A stretch of DNA of 64,000 bases from Geodermatophilus pulveris (GCF_900188375.1 NZ_FZOO01000004.1:310001-374000); one strand, 5' to 3'. Positions 34,858-48,518 are shown, counted from the first letter of the stretch. Notes: a model not told the origin generated them from the letters alone. Numbers and translations are program-made.

Positions 34858-34861
<4 letters not shown>
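34112..34861 (+). CDS. pdxT: Pyridoxal 5'-phosphate synthase glutaminase subunit PdxT
   Basis: The 249-residue protein is a class I glutaminase: [27 protein letters not shown], nucleophile Cys in [20 protein letters not shown] and the catalytic His/Glu in [10 protein letters not shown]. It supplies ammonia to PdxS. Ordinary PdxT is about 190-200 residues; here some 45 extra, low-complexity residues run through the leader repeat of yebC and stop within its GTG. That tail is probably neutral read-through. Confidence 0.95.
34832..34853 (+). repeat. Leader repeat, copy 2 (contains RBS)
   Basis: This is the second identical copy of the 22-nt sequence at 32942-32963. It lies inside the 3' end of pdxT and provides the yebC Shine-Dalgarno. 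Confidence 0.85.
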
Positions 34862-35607
<746 letters not shown>

Positions 35608-35656
35608 GGCCCCCGGCCGCTCGCGTGTCGCGGACGGCGGTGTCGCCGGTACGAGC

Positions 35657-35662
35657 TAGCGT
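35657..35662 (+). promoter_or_regulatory. Possible -10 element of ruvCAB
   Basis: TAGCGT lies about 40 nt upstream of the ruvC ATG, which has a GGGAGG Shine-Dalgarno. It is the first promoter-like element after the yebC stop. Confidence 0.4.
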
Positions 35663-35701
35663 GGTCGAACACCAGTTCGGCTGACGGCGGGAGGCTCCCC
35701 C

Positions 35702-36268
35702 ATGCGGGTGCTCGGCATCGACCCGGGCCTCACCCGGTGCGGGTGGGGCGTGGTCGACGGGCGCCCCGGCGCGCGGCCGGTCGCCGTCGGCGTGGGCGTG
35801 CTGCGCACCGCCGCCGAGCTGGACCTCGAGCTGCGGCTGCTGGAGCTGCACACCGCCGTCACCGGGCTGCTGCGCCAGCACCGGCCCGACGTCGTGGCGA
35901 TCGAGCGGGTCTTCACCCAGAACAACAAGGGCACCGCCACCGGCACCGCCCAGGCGGCCGGGGTGGCGGCACTGGCCGCCGCCCAGGCCGACCGGCCGGT
36001 CGCCTGGCACACGCCCAGCGAGGTCAAGGCCGCCATCTCCGGCAGCGGCCGCGCGGACAAGGAGCAGGTCACCCTGATGGTCACCCGGGTGCTGGGGCTG
36101 GCGTCCGCGCCCAAGCCCGCCGACGCCGCCGACGCGCTCGCGCTCGCGGTGTGCCACGCCTGGCGCGGGCCGGCGCAACAGCGGCTGCGGGCCGCCGCGC
36201 TGGCCGGCGGCATCGGGGCGCCGGTCCGGTCGACGACCCTGCCGCGCTGGACGGGGGTGTCCCGGTGA
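35702..36268 (+). CDS. ruvC: Holliday junction resolvase RuvC
   Basis: The 188-residue nuclease has the catalytic acids in [23 protein letters not shown] and [15 protein letters not shown]. It cuts Holliday junctions in symmetric pairs after branch migration by RuvAB. The ATG is 6 nt after a GGGAGG Shine-Dalgarno. It overlaps ruvA by 4 nt. Confidence 0.97.
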   Translation: MRVLGIDPGLTRCGWGVVDGRPGARPVAVGVGVLRTAAELDLELRLLELHTAVTGLLRQHRPDVVAIERVFTQNNKGTATGTAQAAGVAALAAAQADRPVAWHTPSEVKAAISGSGRADKEQVTLMVTRVLGLASAPKPADAADALALAVCHAWRGPAQQRLRAAALAGGIGAPVRSTTLPRWTGVSR

Positions 36269-36906
36269 TCGCCTCGGTGCACGGCCGGGTGGCTGCGGTC
36301 TCCCCGGACGGCGCCGTGGTCGAGGTGGGCGGCGTGGGCCTCGCGGTGCAGTGCACGCCCGGCACGATCGCCCGGCTGCAGGTGGGGGAGAGCGCGCGGC
36401 TGGCCACCACCCTGGTGGTGCGGGAGGACTCCCTCACCCTCTACGGCTTCGCCGACGACGACGAGCGCCAGCTGTTCGAGCTGCTGCAGACGGCCAACGG
36501 CGTGGGCCCCCGGCTGGCGCAGGCGGTGCTGGCCATCCACCCGCCGCGCGAGGTGCGCCGGGCGGTGTCGACGGCCGACGTCAAGGCGCTCATGCAGGTC
36601 CCGGGCATCGGCCGCAAGGGCGCCGAGCGGCTGATCCTGGAGCTGCGCGACCGGCTGGGCGTCACCAGCACCGACACCTCCCTGGACGGCGCCGGCGCGG
36701 CGCCCGGCCTGCCCGGGGTCGCCCCGGTGGCGCCGTGGCGCGACCAGCTGGCCGCGGCGCTGGTCGGCCTCGGCTGGTCGGGCCGGGAAGCCGACGCGGC
36801 CATCGCCGAGCTCGCCCCGCTGGCCGACGAGCAGGTCGCCGCGACCGGCGCGGTGGAGGTCGCCGTCCTGCTCCGCCAGGCACTGCGGCTGCTGGGCCGT
36901 TCATGA
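36265..36906 (+). CDS. ruvA: Holliday junction DNA helicase subunit RuvA
   Basis: The 213-residue protein has an N-terminal OB fold ([20 protein letters not shown]), tandem helix-hairpin-helix motifs ([15 protein letters not shown] and [16 protein letters not shown]) and a C-terminal RuvB-binding domain ([17 protein letters not shown]). It binds the four-way junction and loads RuvB. The GTG overlaps the ruvC stop. Confidence 0.97.
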   Translation: MIASVHGRVAAVSPDGAVVEVGGVGLAVQCTPGTIARLQVGESARLATTLVVREDSLTLYGFADDDERQLFELLQTANGVGPRLAQAVLAIHPPREVRRAVSTADVKALMQVPGIGRKGAERLILELRDRLGVTSTDTSLDGAGAAPGLPGVAPVAPWRDQLAAALVGLGWSGREADAAIAELAPLADEQVAATGAVEVAVLLRQALRLLGRS

Positions 36907-38057
36907 GCGGGCCGTTCGACCGGGGGCTGTCCGCCGCCGACGCCGGGCCGGGGCGTACCCCCGGCACAGCCGGGCCCGGCCGGTTCCCCGACGCCGCGGT
37001 CGACCCGGGGGCCGGCGACGAGGAGCGGGTGGTGGAGTCCGCGCTGCGGCCGCACTCGCTCGCCGACTTCATCGGCCAGCCCAAGGTCGCCCGCCAGCTG
37101 GAGCTGGTGCTGGAGGGCGCCAAGCGGCGCGGCCGGCCCCCGGACCACGTGCTGCTGTCCGGCCCGCCCGGGCTGGGCAAGACCAGCCTGGCGCTGATCA
37201 TCGGCTCCGAGCTGGGCACGTCGGTGAAGATCACCAGCGGGCCGGCCATCGAGCGCTCCGGCGACCTGGCCGCGATGCTGTCCAACCTCGCGCCCGGCGA
37301 CGTGCTGTTCATCGACGAGATCCACCGGATCGCCCGGCCGGCCGAGGAGCTCCTCTACATGGCGATGGAGGACTTCCGGGTCGACGTCGTCGTCGGCAAG
37401 GGCCCCGGCGCCACCGCCATCCCGCTGGAGATCAACCCGTTCACCCTGGTCGGCGCGACCACCCGGGCCGGCCTGCTCACCGGGCCGCTGCGCGACCGGT
37501 TCGGCTTCGTCGGGCAGATGGAGTTCTACGAGCCGGCCGAGCTGGAGCAGGTGCTGGCCCGCAGCGCCGCGCTGCTGGGCGTGGAGCTGACCGCCGAGGG
37601 CTCCACGGAGATCGCCGGCCGGTCCCGCGGCACCCCGCGGATCGCCAACCGGCTGCTGCGCCGGGTCCGCGACTACGCCGAGGTGCGCGCCGACGGGCGG
37701 GTCACCCGCGCGGTCGCCGAGGCCGCGCTGGCGCTCTACGACGTCGACCACCTGGGCCTGGACCGGCTGGACCGGGCGGTGCTGGAGGCGCTGGTGCTGC
37801 GCTTCAGCGGCGGCCCGGTCGGCGTGGCCACCCTCGCGGTGGCCGTGGGGGAGGAGCCGCACACCGTCGAGGAGGTCTGCGAGCCATTCCTCGTCCGCGC
37901 CGGCCTGCTCGCCCGCACCCCCCGCGGGCGGGTGGCCACCGAGGCGGCCTGGACCCACCTCGGCCGGCCGGTGCCGCGCGGCGGCGTCCCCCTCGGTCGG
38001 GGCACACCCGACCCGCAGGCACCGGGGTCGTCGTCAGAGACCCTCTTCGACGCCTAG
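36903..38057 (+). CDS. ruvB: Holliday junction DNA helicase RuvB
   Basis: The 384-residue AAA+ ATPase has Walker [16 protein letters not shown], Walker [12 protein letters not shown], sensor 1 [20 protein letters not shown] and the winged-helix C terminus. It is the branch-migration motor. N- and C-terminal tails are longer than in E. coli and low-complexity. It overlaps ruvA by 4 nt. Its TAG stop starts a TAGACT hexamer. Confidence 0.97.
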   Translation: MSGPFDRGLSAADAGPGRTPGTAGPGRFPDAAVDPGAGDEERVVESALRPHSLADFIGQPKVARQLELVLEGAKRRGRPPDHVLLSGPPGLGKTSLALIIGSELGTSVKITSGPAIERSGDLAAMLSNLAPGDVLFIDEIHRIARPAEELLYMAMEDFRVDVVVGKGPGATAIPLEINPFTLVGATTRAGLLTGPLRDRFGFVGQMEFYEPAELEQVLARSAALLGVELTAEGSTEIAGRSRGTPRIANRLLRRVRDYAEVRADGRVTRAVAEAALALYDVDHLGLDRLDRAVLEALVLRFSGGPVGVATLAVAVGEEPHTVEEVCEPFLVRAGLLARTPRGRVATEAAWTHLGRPVPRGGVPLGRGTPDPQAPGSSSETLFDA

Positions 38058-38060
38058 ACT
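38055..38060 (+). promoter_or_regulatory. Possible -10 element upstream of yajC
   Basis: TAGACT is a good -10 match and overlaps the ruvB stop. It would give a leader of about 145 nt before yajC. No T-tract hairpin or other clear element was seen in that leader. Confidence 0.3.
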
Positions 38061-38210
38061 GCGGGACGCCGGCGCGCAACTCGTCGGCTCGCCCGCGTGC
38101 GTCCGCCCGGCCGCCCGGAGAGCCCCGCGCCGCAGTCGACGCACCCGAGCGGCCCCGTCCCGGGCCGCACCACCGCGGCCGAGACGGCGCGGAAGAGAGG
38201 CACACCTGTC

Positions 38211-38555
38211 GTGGAGCTGTTCCCGCTCGTCATCCTCGTCCTGGCCTTCGTGCTGCTCATCGTCCTTCCGGCGCGGCAGCGCCGGAAGCTGCAGGAGCAG
38301 CAGCGGGCGCTGCAGGAGTCGCTGACCCCGGGCACCCCGGTCATGACGACGGCCGGCCTGCACGGCACCGTCGCCGCCCTCGGCGAGGGCACCGTCGACC
38401 TGGAGGTCGCCCCGGGCGTGGTCGTCACCTTCGCCCGGCAGGCGATCCTCGAGATCCGCCGGCCCGCCGCGCCCGGCCCCGCCGACGGCACCGTCCTCGG
38501 CCAGGACGACGCGAACGGCCCGTCCGACGGCGGCCCCGCCGGCCGCGCCCGCTGA
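38211..38555 (+). CDS. yajC: Sec translocase accessory subunit YajC
   Basis: The 114-residue protein has one N-terminal membrane segment (VILVLAFVLLIVLPARQRRK). A short cytoplasmic domain follows with LTPGTPVMTTAGLHGTVAAL, the YajC signature. It associates with SecDF. The GTG has a GGAAGAGAGG Shine-Dalgarno. The acidic C-terminal tail is variable. It is directly followed by secD. Confidence 0.93.
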   Translation: MELFPLVILVLAFVLLIVLPARQRRKLQEQQRALQESLTPGTPVMTTAGLHGTVAALGEGTVDLEVAPGVVVTFARQAILEIRRPAAPGPADGTVLGQDDANGPSDGGPAGRAR

Positions 38556-38568
38556 CCGGAGCCCTCCC

Positions 38569-40197
38569 GTGGCCCGACACTCCCTCTCCGCGCGCCGGTA
38601 CTTCGGCGCCTTCCTGCTCGTCGTCGCCGTCCTCTACGGCCTGGTCTTCCTGACCGGCGACACCCGCACCCCGCAGCTGGGCCTGGACCTGCGCGGCGGG
38701 ACGACGGTCACGCTCACCGCCGCCACCCCCGACGGCCAGGCACCCGACCCCACCGAGCTGGAACTGGCCCGCCAGATCATCGAGCAGCGGGTCAACGGGC
38801 TCGGCGTCGCCGAGGCCGAGGTGGTGACCGAGGGCGACGCCAACATCGTCATCTCCGTCCCCGGGGACGACGGGGAGCAGGCCCGCGAGCTCGGCGCCAC
38901 CGCGCAGCTGCGCTTCCGCCCGGTGGTGCAGGGCCCCGAGCCCGCCGTCCCGGCCGACCCCGCCGCCGAGGACCCCGCCGCCGAGGACCCCGCCGCCGAG
39001 GAGCCCGCCGCCGAGACGCCGGCCGACCCCGCCGCGCCGGCCGACGGCGCCGTCGCCGACCCCTCGCTGCCCGAGCCGGGCGACGCGCCGGCCACCCAGG
39101 AGGAGGCCGCGGCGGCGTACGCCACGCTGACCTGCGACCCGGCGGACACCAGCTCCGAGGTCGAGCTGCCGGAGAGCTACCTCGCCGCCTGCACCGAGGA
39201 CGGCGCGGCCAAGTACCTGCTCGGCCCGGCGATCATCGAGGGCACCCAGGTCGCCGACGCCAACGCCGGCACCGAGCCGGCCACCGGCGAGTGGGTCGTG
39301 CTGCTGGACTTCCAGAACGACGCCGAGGCCGAGTGGGCCGCCTACACCGCGGCCAACGTCGGCTCCAACGTCGCCTTCACCCTGGACGGCCGGGTCATCT
39401 CCGCGCCGACCATCCAGGGCGCGATCACCAGCAACCCGACGACGATCACCGGCTCCTTCGACCAGGAGAGCGCCGAGGAGCTGGCCAACCAGCTGCGCTA
39501 CGGCGCGCTGCCGCTGACCTTCACCCAGGCCACCGCCCAGTCGATCTCCACCGAGCTCGGCGCCGAGCAGCTGCAGGCCGGCCTGATCGCCGGCGCCATC
39601 GGCATCGCGCTGGTGTTCGTCTACGCGCTGCTCTACTACCGGCTGCTCGGGCTGGTGATGATCGCCAGCCTGGTGCTGTCGGCGGTGGTCGTCTACGCCG
39701 TCCTCGTCGTGCTCGGCCGCCAGATCGGCTTCACGCTCAGCCTCGCCGGCATCGCCGGGTTCATCGTGTCCCTGGGCATCACCGCGGACTCCTTCGTCGT
39801 CTACTTCGAGCGGCTCAAGGACGAGATCCGCGAGGGCCGCACGCTGCGCTCGGCGGTCCCGCGGGCGTGGGTGCGCGCGCGGCGCACGATCCTGTCCGCG
39901 GACGCGGTCAGCTTCCTGGCCGCGGCGATCCTGTACGTGCTGGCCATCGGCGACGTGAAGGGCTTCGCGTTCACCCTGGGCATGTCCACGGTGCTCGACC
40001 TGGTCGTCGTCTTCCTCTTCACCCACCCGCTGATGGCGGTGCTGGCCCGCTACCGGGTGTTCAGCAGCAGCCGCGTCTCCGGCCTGGGCGGCAGCCTGGA
40101 CCGGCCGCGCCCGGCCGCCGGCCGCCGCACCGCCGCGGACCGCGAGCTCGTGGCGGCCGGCGCCGGCCGCACCGCGCAGGACAGGAGCCCCGCATGA
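38569..40197 (+). CDS. secD: Protein-export membrane protein SecD
   Basis: The 542-residue protein has a first membrane segment and LGLDLRGGTTVTLTA. The long periplasmic domain contains an acidic Pro/Ala repeat insertion (about 125-165). A five-segment C-terminal membrane bundle follows, with NQLRYGALPLTF, GFIVSLGITADSFVVYFERLKDE and VKGFAFTLGMSTVLDL. With SecF it uses the proton gradient to pull secreted proteins across the membrane. It overlaps secF by 4 nt. Confidence 0.96.
   Translation: MARHSLSARRYFGAFLLVVAVLYGLVFLTGDTRTPQLGLDLRGGTTVTLTAATPDGQAPDPTELELARQIIEQRVNGLGVAEAEVVTEGDANIVISVPGDDGEQARELGATAQLRFRPVVQGPEPAVPADPAAEDPAAEDPAAEEPAAETPADPAAPADGAVADPSLPEPGDAPATQEEAAAAYATLTCDPADTSSEVELPESYLAACTEDGAAKYLLGPAIIEGTQVADANAGTEPATGEWVVLLDFQNDAEAEWAAYTAANVGSNVAFTLDGRVISAPTIQGAITSNPTTITGSFDQESAEELANQLRYGALPLTFTQATAQSISTELGAEQLQAGLIAGAIGIALVFVYALLYYRLLGLVMIASLVLSAVVVYAVLVVLGRQIGFTLSLAGIAGFIVSLGITADSFVVYFERLKDEIREGRTLRSAVPRAWVRARRTILSADAVSFLAAAILYVLAIGDVKGFAFTLGMSTVLDLVVVFLFTHPLMAVLARYRVFSSSRVSGLGGSLDRPRPAAGRRTAADRELVAAGAGRTAQDRSPA
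38956..39015 (+). repeat. Tandem 15-bp repeat within secD
   Basis: Three exact copies of GACCCCGCCGCCGAG and one variant encode DPAAE units in the extracytoplasmic domain of SecD. Copy-number change would stay in frame. Confidence 0.88.
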
Positions 40198-41621
40198 CCG
40201 GCCGCGACCCCCTCCCCGGCGACGGCGCGGTGCCCGTGGGCACTGACGCCGACGAGGCCGCCGGCCACGGCGCCACCGACGACGCCGCCGCGGCCGCGGA
40301 CGACGCCGCGCTCGCCGCGGCCGGCCTGCCCAGCGCGGGCCGGCCCGGCGCCCCCCGCGCGCGGCACCGCGGCTCGCTGGCGCACCGGCTGTACAACGGC
40401 GAGGCCGGGCTGGACGTCGTCGGCCGCAGCCGGCTGATCTACCGCATCACCGCCGTGGTGGTGCTGCTGTGCCTGGCCGCGATGGTGGTCCGGGGCTTCA
40501 ACTTCGGCATCGACTTCGCCGGCGGCAACAGCCTGCGGCTGCCCGGCGACGCCGCGCAGCTCGAGCAGGTGCAGGACGCCGCGCAGGACGCCGGCGCCGA
40601 GGTCGCCTCGGCCCAGGTCGTCGGCGGCGACACGCTGCTGCTGCGCACCGGCGCGCTGGACAACGACACCGAGCGGGCGGTCGTCGACGCGGTCGCCGCG
40701 GCGGCCGGCGTCGACCCGGCCCAGGTCAGCCCCGAGTCGGTCAGCCCCGAGTGGGGCCAGGACATCACCCGCCAGGCGCTGGTGGCCCTCGCGGTCTTCC
40801 TGGTGGCGGTGGTGCTGTTCCTCGCGGTGCGCTTCCAGCCGAAGATGGCGGTCGGCGCGATCGCCGCGCTGCTGCACGACATCGTCGTCACCGCGGGCGT
40901 CTACGCGCTGGTCGGCTTCGAGGTCAGCCCCTCGACGGTCATCGGGTTCCTGACCATCCTCGGCTTCTCGCTGTACGACACCGTCGTCGTGTTCGACAAG
41001 GTCGACGAGAACGTCCGCGACCTGGAGCGGACGGCGCGGATGACCTGGGGCGAGGCGGCCAACCTGGCGGTCAACCAGACGCTGATGCGCTCGATCAACA
41101 CCTCGGTCATCGCGCTGCTGCCGGTCGCCGGCCTGCTGTTCGTCGGCGCCGGGCTGCTCGGGGTCGGCACGCTCAAGGACCTCGCCCTGGTGCTGTTCGT
41201 CGGCCTGGCCGCGGGCGCCTACTCCTCGATCTTCCTGGCCACCCCGATCGTGGCGGACCTCAAGGAGCGCGAGCCGGAGGTGCAGGCGCTGCGCCGCCGG
41301 GTGCTCGCCCGCCGGTCCTCCCAGGCCCGGCAGTCCGCTGGCCGCCCGGCCGGCATCGGCCCGGTGGCCAGCGCCCGCCGCGGCCGCGGCGCCGCGCGGC
41401 CCGCGGCCGGCGGGGCCGGCACCGCCCTCGCCGAGCGGGACGCCGACCTGGGCCCGGTGCCGGCCGACGTGGTGGTCGAGTCCCCGGAGTCGGTGCGCCG
41501 CGAGGCGCCCGACCCGGTGCGCCCGGCGCCCGGCCCCCGCAGCGGGGCGACCGCCGCCCCGCGGCCCGGCGCCCGCCCGCAGTCCGGCGCCCGACGCTCC
41601 GGCGGCCGGAAGCGCCGGTGA
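40194..41621 (+). CDS. secF: Protein-export membrane protein SecF
   Basis: The 475-residue protein has an N-terminal Ala/Asp-rich cytoplasmic extension of about 60 residues. The first membrane segment and [16 protein letters not shown] follow, then a six-segment SecF bundle with [25 protein letters not shown] and [19 protein letters not shown] basic Pro/Arg-rich tail of about 110 residues is typical of actinobacterial SecF. It overlaps secD and apt by 4 nt each. Confidence 0.96.
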   Translation: MTGRDPLPGDGAVPVGTDADEAAGHGATDDAAAAADDAALAAAGLPSAGRPGAPRARHRGSLAHRLYNGEAGLDVVGRSRLIYRITAVVVLLCLAAMVVRGFNFGIDFAGGNSLRLPGDAAQLEQVQDAAQDAGAEVASAQVVGGDTLLLRTGALDNDTERAVVDAVAAAAGVDPAQVSPESVSPEWGQDITRQALVALAVFLVAVVLFLAVRFQPKMAVGAIAALLHDIVVTAGVYALVGFEVSPSTVIGFLTILGFSLYDTVVVFDKVDENVRDLERTARMTWGEAANLAVNQTLMRSINTSVIALLPVAGLLFVGAGLLGVGTLKDLALVLFVGLAAGAYSSIFLATPIVADLKEREPEVQALRRRVLARRSSQARQSAGRPAGIGPVASARRGRGAARPAAGGAGTALAERDADLGPVPADVVVESPESVRREAPDPVRPAPGPRSGATAAPRPGARPQSGARRSGGRKRR

Positions 41622-42211
41622 GCGCCGGCGCCGCCGCGGGCAGCCCGCCGCTGGACGAGCTCATCGCCTCGCTCACCGTCGAGATCCCCGACTTCCCGCA
41701 GCCGGGTGTCGTCTTCCGCGACCTGACGCCGGTGTTCGCCGACGGGCCGGCCTTCGGCCGCATGGTCGAGGGGCTGGCGGCGCCGGCCGAGGTCGACCCG
41801 CGCGCGGCCGCGCTGGCCGCGGCGGGCGGCAGGGAGCCCGCGTTCGACGTCGTGGTCGGCGTGGAGGCCCGCGGCTTCCTGCTGGCCGCCGCGGTGGCGC
41901 TGCAGGCCGGCGTCGGCGTGGTGCCCGTGCGCAAGGCCGGCAAGCTGCCCCGCGAGCGGCTGTCGGCGCACTACGCGCTGGAGTACGGCACCGCGACCCT
42001 CGAGGTGCACACCGACTCGATCGCCCCCGGGCAGCGGGTGCTGCTCGTCGACGACGTCCTGGCCACCGGCGGCACCCTGGCCGCCAGCACCTCCCTCGTC
42101 GAGGGCCTGGGCGGCGTCGTGGTGGCGGTGTCGGTGGTCGTGGAGCTGGTCGGCCTCGGCGGGCGGCAGCGGCTGGCCCCGCACACCGTGCACGCGCTGT
42201 GGACCACCTGA
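41618..42211 (+). CDS. apt: Adenine phosphoribosyltransferase
   Basis: The 197-residue enzyme has [46 protein letters not shown] and the PRPP-binding motif [16 protein letters not shown]. It salvages adenine to AMP. The GTG overlaps the secF stop. Its place between secF and rel is conserved in actinobacteria. Confidence 0.96.
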   Translation: MSAGAAAGSPPLDELIASLTVEIPDFPQPGVVFRDLTPVFADGPAFGRMVEGLAAPAEVDPRAAALAAAGGREPAFDVVVGVEARGFLLAAAVALQAGVGVVPVRKAGKLPRERLSAHYALEYGTATLEVHTDSIAPGQRVLLVDDVLATGGTLAASTSLVEGLGGVVVAVSVVVELVGLGGRQRLAPHTVHALWTT

Positions 42212-42257
42212 GCGGTACACGACCGCCCGGTGCGGTCGGGACCAGGGGCTCCCCGGC

Positions 42258-42263
42258 TAGCAT
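42258..42263 (+). promoter_or_regulatory. Possible -10 element of rel
   Basis: TAGCAT lies 37 nt upstream of the ATG at 42301, which has its own AGGAG Shine-Dalgarno 6 nt away. Confidence 0.4.
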
Positions 42264-42300
42264 GGGGGAGGTCACCGAACCACCTCGGGCAGGAGTCGCC

Positions 42301-44786
<2,486 letters not shown>

Positions 44787-44790
<4 letters not shown>

Positions 44791-45434
44791 CGTCGGCGGG
44801 CGACCACCGCGTAGAGGGGATCCCCGCGGCCGGGCTCCGTGCGCAGCGAGACCTCGGGCTCGGTGAAGCCGCCGGCCCGCCGGACCAACTCGGCGACGAC
44901 CAGGCCGTGCTGCTCGTCGTCGGTGGCCAGCCAGCCGCGCACCGCCTTGGTGGGGAAGCACCGGTTGGAGTAGGTGATCGCCAGGGTCCCGCCGGGCCGC
45001 AGCGCCCGGCCGACGTCGGCCAGCACCTCGATCGGCCGGGTCAGGTAGTCGATCGAGACGCAGCAGACGGCCGCGTCGACGTCGGCGTCGGGCAGCGGCA
45101 CTTGCGGGTCGGCGTTGAGGTCGTGCACCAGCCGCTCGGTGGCCGCGGCGTTGGCCGCCAGCTCCTCGGCGTTCATCCCCAGCGCCACCAGCTCGGCCGG
45201 CGGGGTGCGGAAGTGCGACACCCACGAGCTCATCAGGTCCAGCACCCGGCGGGGCGCCGGCGCCGCGCCGTCGATGCCCAGCTCGGCGTACAGGGCGCCC
45301 ACCGCGGCGATCGCCCGGTCGTCGATGTGCGTGACCAGCCGGGTCGGGGTGTAGAAGACCTCGTCGGGGGTGCCGTCGGCGCGGTCGAAGAAGCCGGGCG
45401 GGAAGCCGGCGTAGGGACCGGTGCTGTCCGTCAT
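44787..45434 (-). CDS. SAM-dependent methyltransferase
   Basis: The 215-residue protein has a degenerate class I methyltransferase fold. [14 protein letters not shown] replaces the usual glycine-rich motif I. Then come [22 protein letters not shown] and [21 protein letters not shown], followed by [10 protein letters not shown]. The C/S-rich [11 protein letters not shown] form is typical of a family found widely but with no known substrate. The ATG overlaps a small upstream frame's stop, and the stop overlaps the rel stop by 4 nt. Confidence 0.8.
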
Positions 45435-45589
45435 CCGGTGGTCGCCGACTCGACGGTCACCGGCACGGTCGGCGCCCCGCCGCCGGGGCCGGGCTCCAGC
45501 GAGCCGTCGTCGCCGCCCTCGGCCACCTCGTCGGCCACGGCCGGCCCGGCGTCGGCGGGCCCCGCCGCGGCGCGCGGCCGGCGGCTCAC
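45431..45589 (-). CDS. Possible 52-residue linker protein between cyclophilin and methyltransferase genes
   Basis: A GTG frame starts by overlapping the cyclophilin stop (GTGA) and ends overlapping the methyltransferase ATG (ATGA). It fills the 151-nt gap exactly. The 52 residues are basic at the N terminus and acidic, Gly/Pro-rich later (VADEVAEGGDDGSLEPGP). Nothing recognisable is seen, and the frame may be only a translational bridge. Confidence 0.45.
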   Translation of the reverse strand: MSRRPRAAAGPADAGPAVADEVAEGGDDGSLEPGPGGGAPTVPVTVESATTG

Positions 45590-46416
45590 GCGGCGACCGC
45601 GAGGGACTGGATCCGGACCTCCTGGGTGGGCGCGCCGTCGCCGGGGCCGTTGCTGCCGTCGTTGCCGTTGGCCGCGACGGCGTCCAGGGTGGCCAGCCCG
45701 GCCTCGTCGATGGTGCCCAGCACGGTGTAGGACGGCGGCAGCTGGCTGTCCCCCCAGACGAGGAAGAACTGGCTGCCGTCGAAGCCCTGGCCGCTGTTGG
45801 CCATCGCCACGGTGCCGCGCGGGTAGGTCTCGTCGCCGGCGACCTGGGTCGGGAACTCGTAGGCCGGGCCGCCCGCGCCGGTGCCGCTCGGGTCACCGCA
45901 CTGCAGCACCTGCAGGCCCGCGGAGTCGGTCTGGCGGTGGCACACCGTGTCGTCGTAGTAGCCCTGCCCCGCCAGGTGGACCATGCTCGCCACCGCGCAC
46001 GGGGCGCCGGCGTTGTCCAGCGTCAGGCCGATCGGCCCGGCGGTCGTGGTGATGTCGACCTCGGTGGTGCCGGTCGGCGTGACCTCCACCGGCGGGGTGC
46101 CGGTGTCGGCCTGCAGGTTCGGGTTGGCCGCGGTGTCGGCCGGCGTCCAGTCGCAGGTGCCGTCGGCGCCGTCGACGACGCCCGGGGTGGGCTCCGCGGG
46201 GGCGGGGGTCGGCGTGGGCTCGGCGGCGGCGCTGTCGGAGTCCTCGCCGCCGACGCCGGTGACCAACAGGACGACGCTGGCGACGAGCACGACGGCGGCC
46301 ACGGTGACCCCGATCAGCACGTTGCGGCGACGACGGCGGGCCAGCTCGGCGCGGCGCTCGAGCTGGCGCTGCAGCCTGCGCTGGGCGGCCTCTCGGCGCT
46401 GCTTGTTGCTCGGCAC
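45586..46416 (-). CDS. Membrane-anchored cyclophilin-type peptidyl-prolyl isomerase
   Basis: The 276-residue protein has a basic N terminus (about 1-31) and one membrane segment ([20 protein letters not shown]). A Pro/Thr/Ala linker precedes a cyclophilin domain from about 115, with [31 protein letters not shown] and [17 protein letters not shown]. The catalytic Arg site (CHRQ) is present, but the domain is divergent. It probably assists folding outside the membrane. The equivalent position in M. tuberculosis is Rv2582 (ppiB). Confidence 0.9.
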   Translation of the reverse strand: MPSNKQRREAAQRRLQRQLERRAELARRRRRNVLIGVTVAAVVLVASVVLLVTGVGGEDSDSAAAEPTPTPAPAEPTPGVVDGADGTCDWTPADTAANPNLQADTGTPPVEVTPTGTTEVDITTTAGPIGLTLDNAGAPCAVASMVHLAGQGYYDDTVCHRQTDSAGLQVLQCGDPSGTGAGGPAYEFPTQVAGDETYPRGTVAMANSGQGFDGSQFFLVWGDSQLPPSYTVLGTIDEAGLATLDAVAANGNDGSNGPGDGAPTQEVRIQSLAVAA

Positions 46417-46548
46417 GGGTCGGACTCCTCCGCGGGGGGACGGGTGCTGCGCGGGTCGGTCAGGGCGCCCGCCGGTCGGTCAGCGAGTCTAGGTGGCGAG
46501 CCTGGCCGTCCCCTGTCAGCGGGCCCGGGGCGGCGCGGGGCGCCCGCG

Positions 46549-46554
46549 TAACCT
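46549..46554 (+). promoter_or_regulatory. -10 element of the MBL hydrolase gene (predicted leaderless)
   Basis: TAACCT ends 6 nt before the GTG at 46561, with no Shine-Dalgarno between. It lies in the divergent gap with the cyclophilin gene. Confidence 0.45.
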
Positions 46555-46560
46555 GCACGG

Positions 46561-47256
46561 GTGCTCATCCGCTCCTTCCCGGCCGGCGCCTTCGGCACCA
46601 ACTGCTACGCCGTCGCCACCGGGCCCCGGCAGGAGTGCGTCGTGGTCGACCCCGGCATGGACGCGGTCGAGCCCCTGGCCCGGCTGCTGGCCGCGGACGG
46701 ACTGAAGCCGGTGGCCGTCGTCCTCACCCACGGCCACCTCGACCACACCTTCTCGGTGCTGCCGGTGTGCGACGGCTACGACATCCCCGCCTACCTGCAC
46801 CCGCGAGACTTCGGCATGCTCGCCGACCCGGCCCGGTGGCACGGCCCGCAGCTGGCGCCGCTGATCACCGGGGTGGCGCTGCCCGACCCCGCGGAGGTCC
46901 TGCCGCTGGACGACGGCGCCGTCCTGTCCCTCGCCGGGGTCGAGCTGACCGTGCGGCACGCGCCGGGGCACACGCAGGGCTCGGTGGTGTTCTCCCTCGA
47001 CCTCGGCGAGGCGCCGGGGCTGCTGGCCGGCGACGTGCTGTTCGCCGGCTCCGTGGGCCGGGTGGACCTGCCCGGCGGGTCGTGGGAGGACATGCTGCGC
47101 TCCCTGCGCGACGTCGTCCTGCCGCTGGAGGACGAGACGGTGGTGCTGCCCGGGCACGGGCCGGCGACGACGGTCGGCCGGGAGCGCGCGGCCAACCCGT
47201 ACCTGGCCGAGGCCGCCGCGGGTGCGGGGGCCCCGCCGCGGGGGCGGGGGCTGTGA
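46561..47256 (+). CDS. Metallo-beta-lactamase-fold hydrolase (glyoxalase II-like)
   Basis: The 231-residue protein has the metal motif [14 protein letters not shown] (HxHxDH), the later metal ligands in [14 protein letters not shown] and LLAGDVLF, and the final [13 protein letters not shown]. This is the glyoxalase II/YcbL pattern. It probably hydrolyses a thioester such as S-lactoyl-thiol. The gene precedes hisS with a 4-nt overlap, as Rv2581c does in mycobacteria. Confidence 0.92.
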   Translation: MLIRSFPAGAFGTNCYAVATGPRQECVVVDPGMDAVEPLARLLAADGLKPVAVVLTHGHLDHTFSVLPVCDGYDIPAYLHPRDFGMLADPARWHGPQLAPLITGVALPDPAEVLPLDDGAVLSLAGVELTVRHAPGHTQGSVVFSLDLGEAPGLLAGDVLFAGSVGRVDLPGGSWEDMLRSLRDVVLPLEDETVVLPGHGPATTVGRERAANPYLAEAAAGAGAPPRGRGL

Positions 47257-48518
47257 CCCCGCTGACCGCGCCGAAGGGCACCTTCGACGTCCTGCCGCCG
47301 GCGTCCGAGCGGTTCCTCGCCGTCCGGGAGACCCTCACCGCGCCGCTGCGGCGGGCCGGGTACGGCTACGTCGAGACGCCGGTGTTCGAGGAGACCGCCG
47401 TGTTCTCCCGCGGGGTCGGCGAGTCCACCGACGTCGTGACCAAGGAGATGTACACCTTCGCCGACCGCGGCGGCCGGTCGCTGACGCTGCGCCCGGAGCT
47501 GACCGCCGGGCTGATGCGGGCGTTCATCGAGCACCGGCTGCACACCGGCGCGCTGCCGGTGAAGCTGTGGACGGTCGGCTCGGCGTTCCGCTACGAGCGC
47601 CCGCAGGCCGGCCGCTACCGGCACTTCACCCAGGTCGACATGGAGGCCCTCGGCGTCGACGACCCCGCGCTGGACGCCGAGGTGGTGGCCCTCGGCGTGC
47701 AGGGCTTCCGCGACCTGGGGCTGACCGACTTCGAGCTGCTGCTCACCTCGCTGGGCGACGCGACCTGCCGGCCGCAGTACCGGGAGCTGCTGGTCGCGTA
47801 CCTGGACGAGCTGGACCTGGACGAGGACACCCGGCGGCGGGCGGCGATCAACCCGCTGCGGGTCCTGGACGACAAGCGCCCCGAGGTGCAGGCCCAGCTG
47901 GACGACGCCCCGCTGATGGTCGACCACCTGTCGGACTCCACCCGGGCGCACTACGACGCCGTCCGCCAGCACCTGACCGACCTGGGCGTGACCTGGACCG
48001 AGGCCCCGCGGCTGGTCCGCGGGCTGGACTACTACACGAAGACCACGTTCGAGTTCGTCCACTCCGGGCTCGGCGCGCAGTCGGCCATCGGCGGCGGCGG
48101 CCGCTACGACGGGCTGTCCGCGGCGCTCGGCGGCCCCGACGTCTCCGGCATCGGCTACGCCGTCGGCGTCGACCGCACCCTGCTGGCCGTGCAGGCCGAG
48201 GGCCTCGACGTGGGTGCGGCGGCCGGCGTGCAGGCGTTCGTCGTCCCGCTGGGCGCCGAGGCCCGGCGGGTGGCGGTGCGCCTGGTCGGGCAGCTGCGGC
48301 AGGCCGGCGTCGCCGCCGACACCGTCTACGGCGGCCGCGGGCTCAAGGGGGCGATGAAGGCCGCCGACCGGTCGGGCGCCTCGCACCTGGTCGTCATCGG
48401 CGAGCGGGACCTGGCCGCGGGCGTCGGCCAGCTCAAGGACATGCGCACCGGCGAGCAGCACCCCGTCCCGGTGGGCGAGCTGTTCGACGCCGTGCGACGT
48501 GCGACGGTGGGGGGGTGA
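47253..48518 (+). CDS. hisS: Histidyl-tRNA synthetase
   Basis: The 421-residue class II enzyme has [10 protein letters not shown], motif 2 ([20 protein letters not shown]), the histidine-specific segment [15 protein letters not shown] and motif 3 ([12 protein letters not shown]). The C-terminal anticodon-binding domain includes [19 protein letters not shown]. The GTG overlaps the MBL stop and the stop overlaps the next GTG, so three genes are coupled. Confidence 0.97.
   Translation: MTPLTAPKGTFDVLPPASERFLAVRETLTAPLRRAGYGYVETPVFEETAVFSRGVGESTDVVTKEMYTFADRGGRSLTLRPELTAGLMRAFIEHRLHTGALPVKLWTVGSAFRYERPQAGRYRHFTQVDMEALGVDDPALDAEVVALGVQGFRDLGLTDFELLLTSLGDATCRPQYRELLVAYLDELDLDEDTRRRAAINPLRVLDDKRPEVQAQLDDAPLMVDHLSDSTRAHYDAVRQHLTDLGVTWTEAPRLVRGLDYYTKTTFEFVHSGLGAQSAIGGGGRYDGLSAALGGPDVSGIGYAVGVDRTLLAVQAEGLDVGAAAGVQAFVVPLGAEARRVAVRLVGQLRQAGVAADTVYGGRGLKGAMKAADRSGASHLVVIGERDLAAGVGQLKDMRTGEQHPVPVGELFDAVRRATVGG

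Noticed and set aside
38058..38210. A short gene or RNA element between ruvB and yajC
   Set aside because: The 153 nt show no convincing frame with a ribosome site and no clear conserved structure; treated as the yajC leader.
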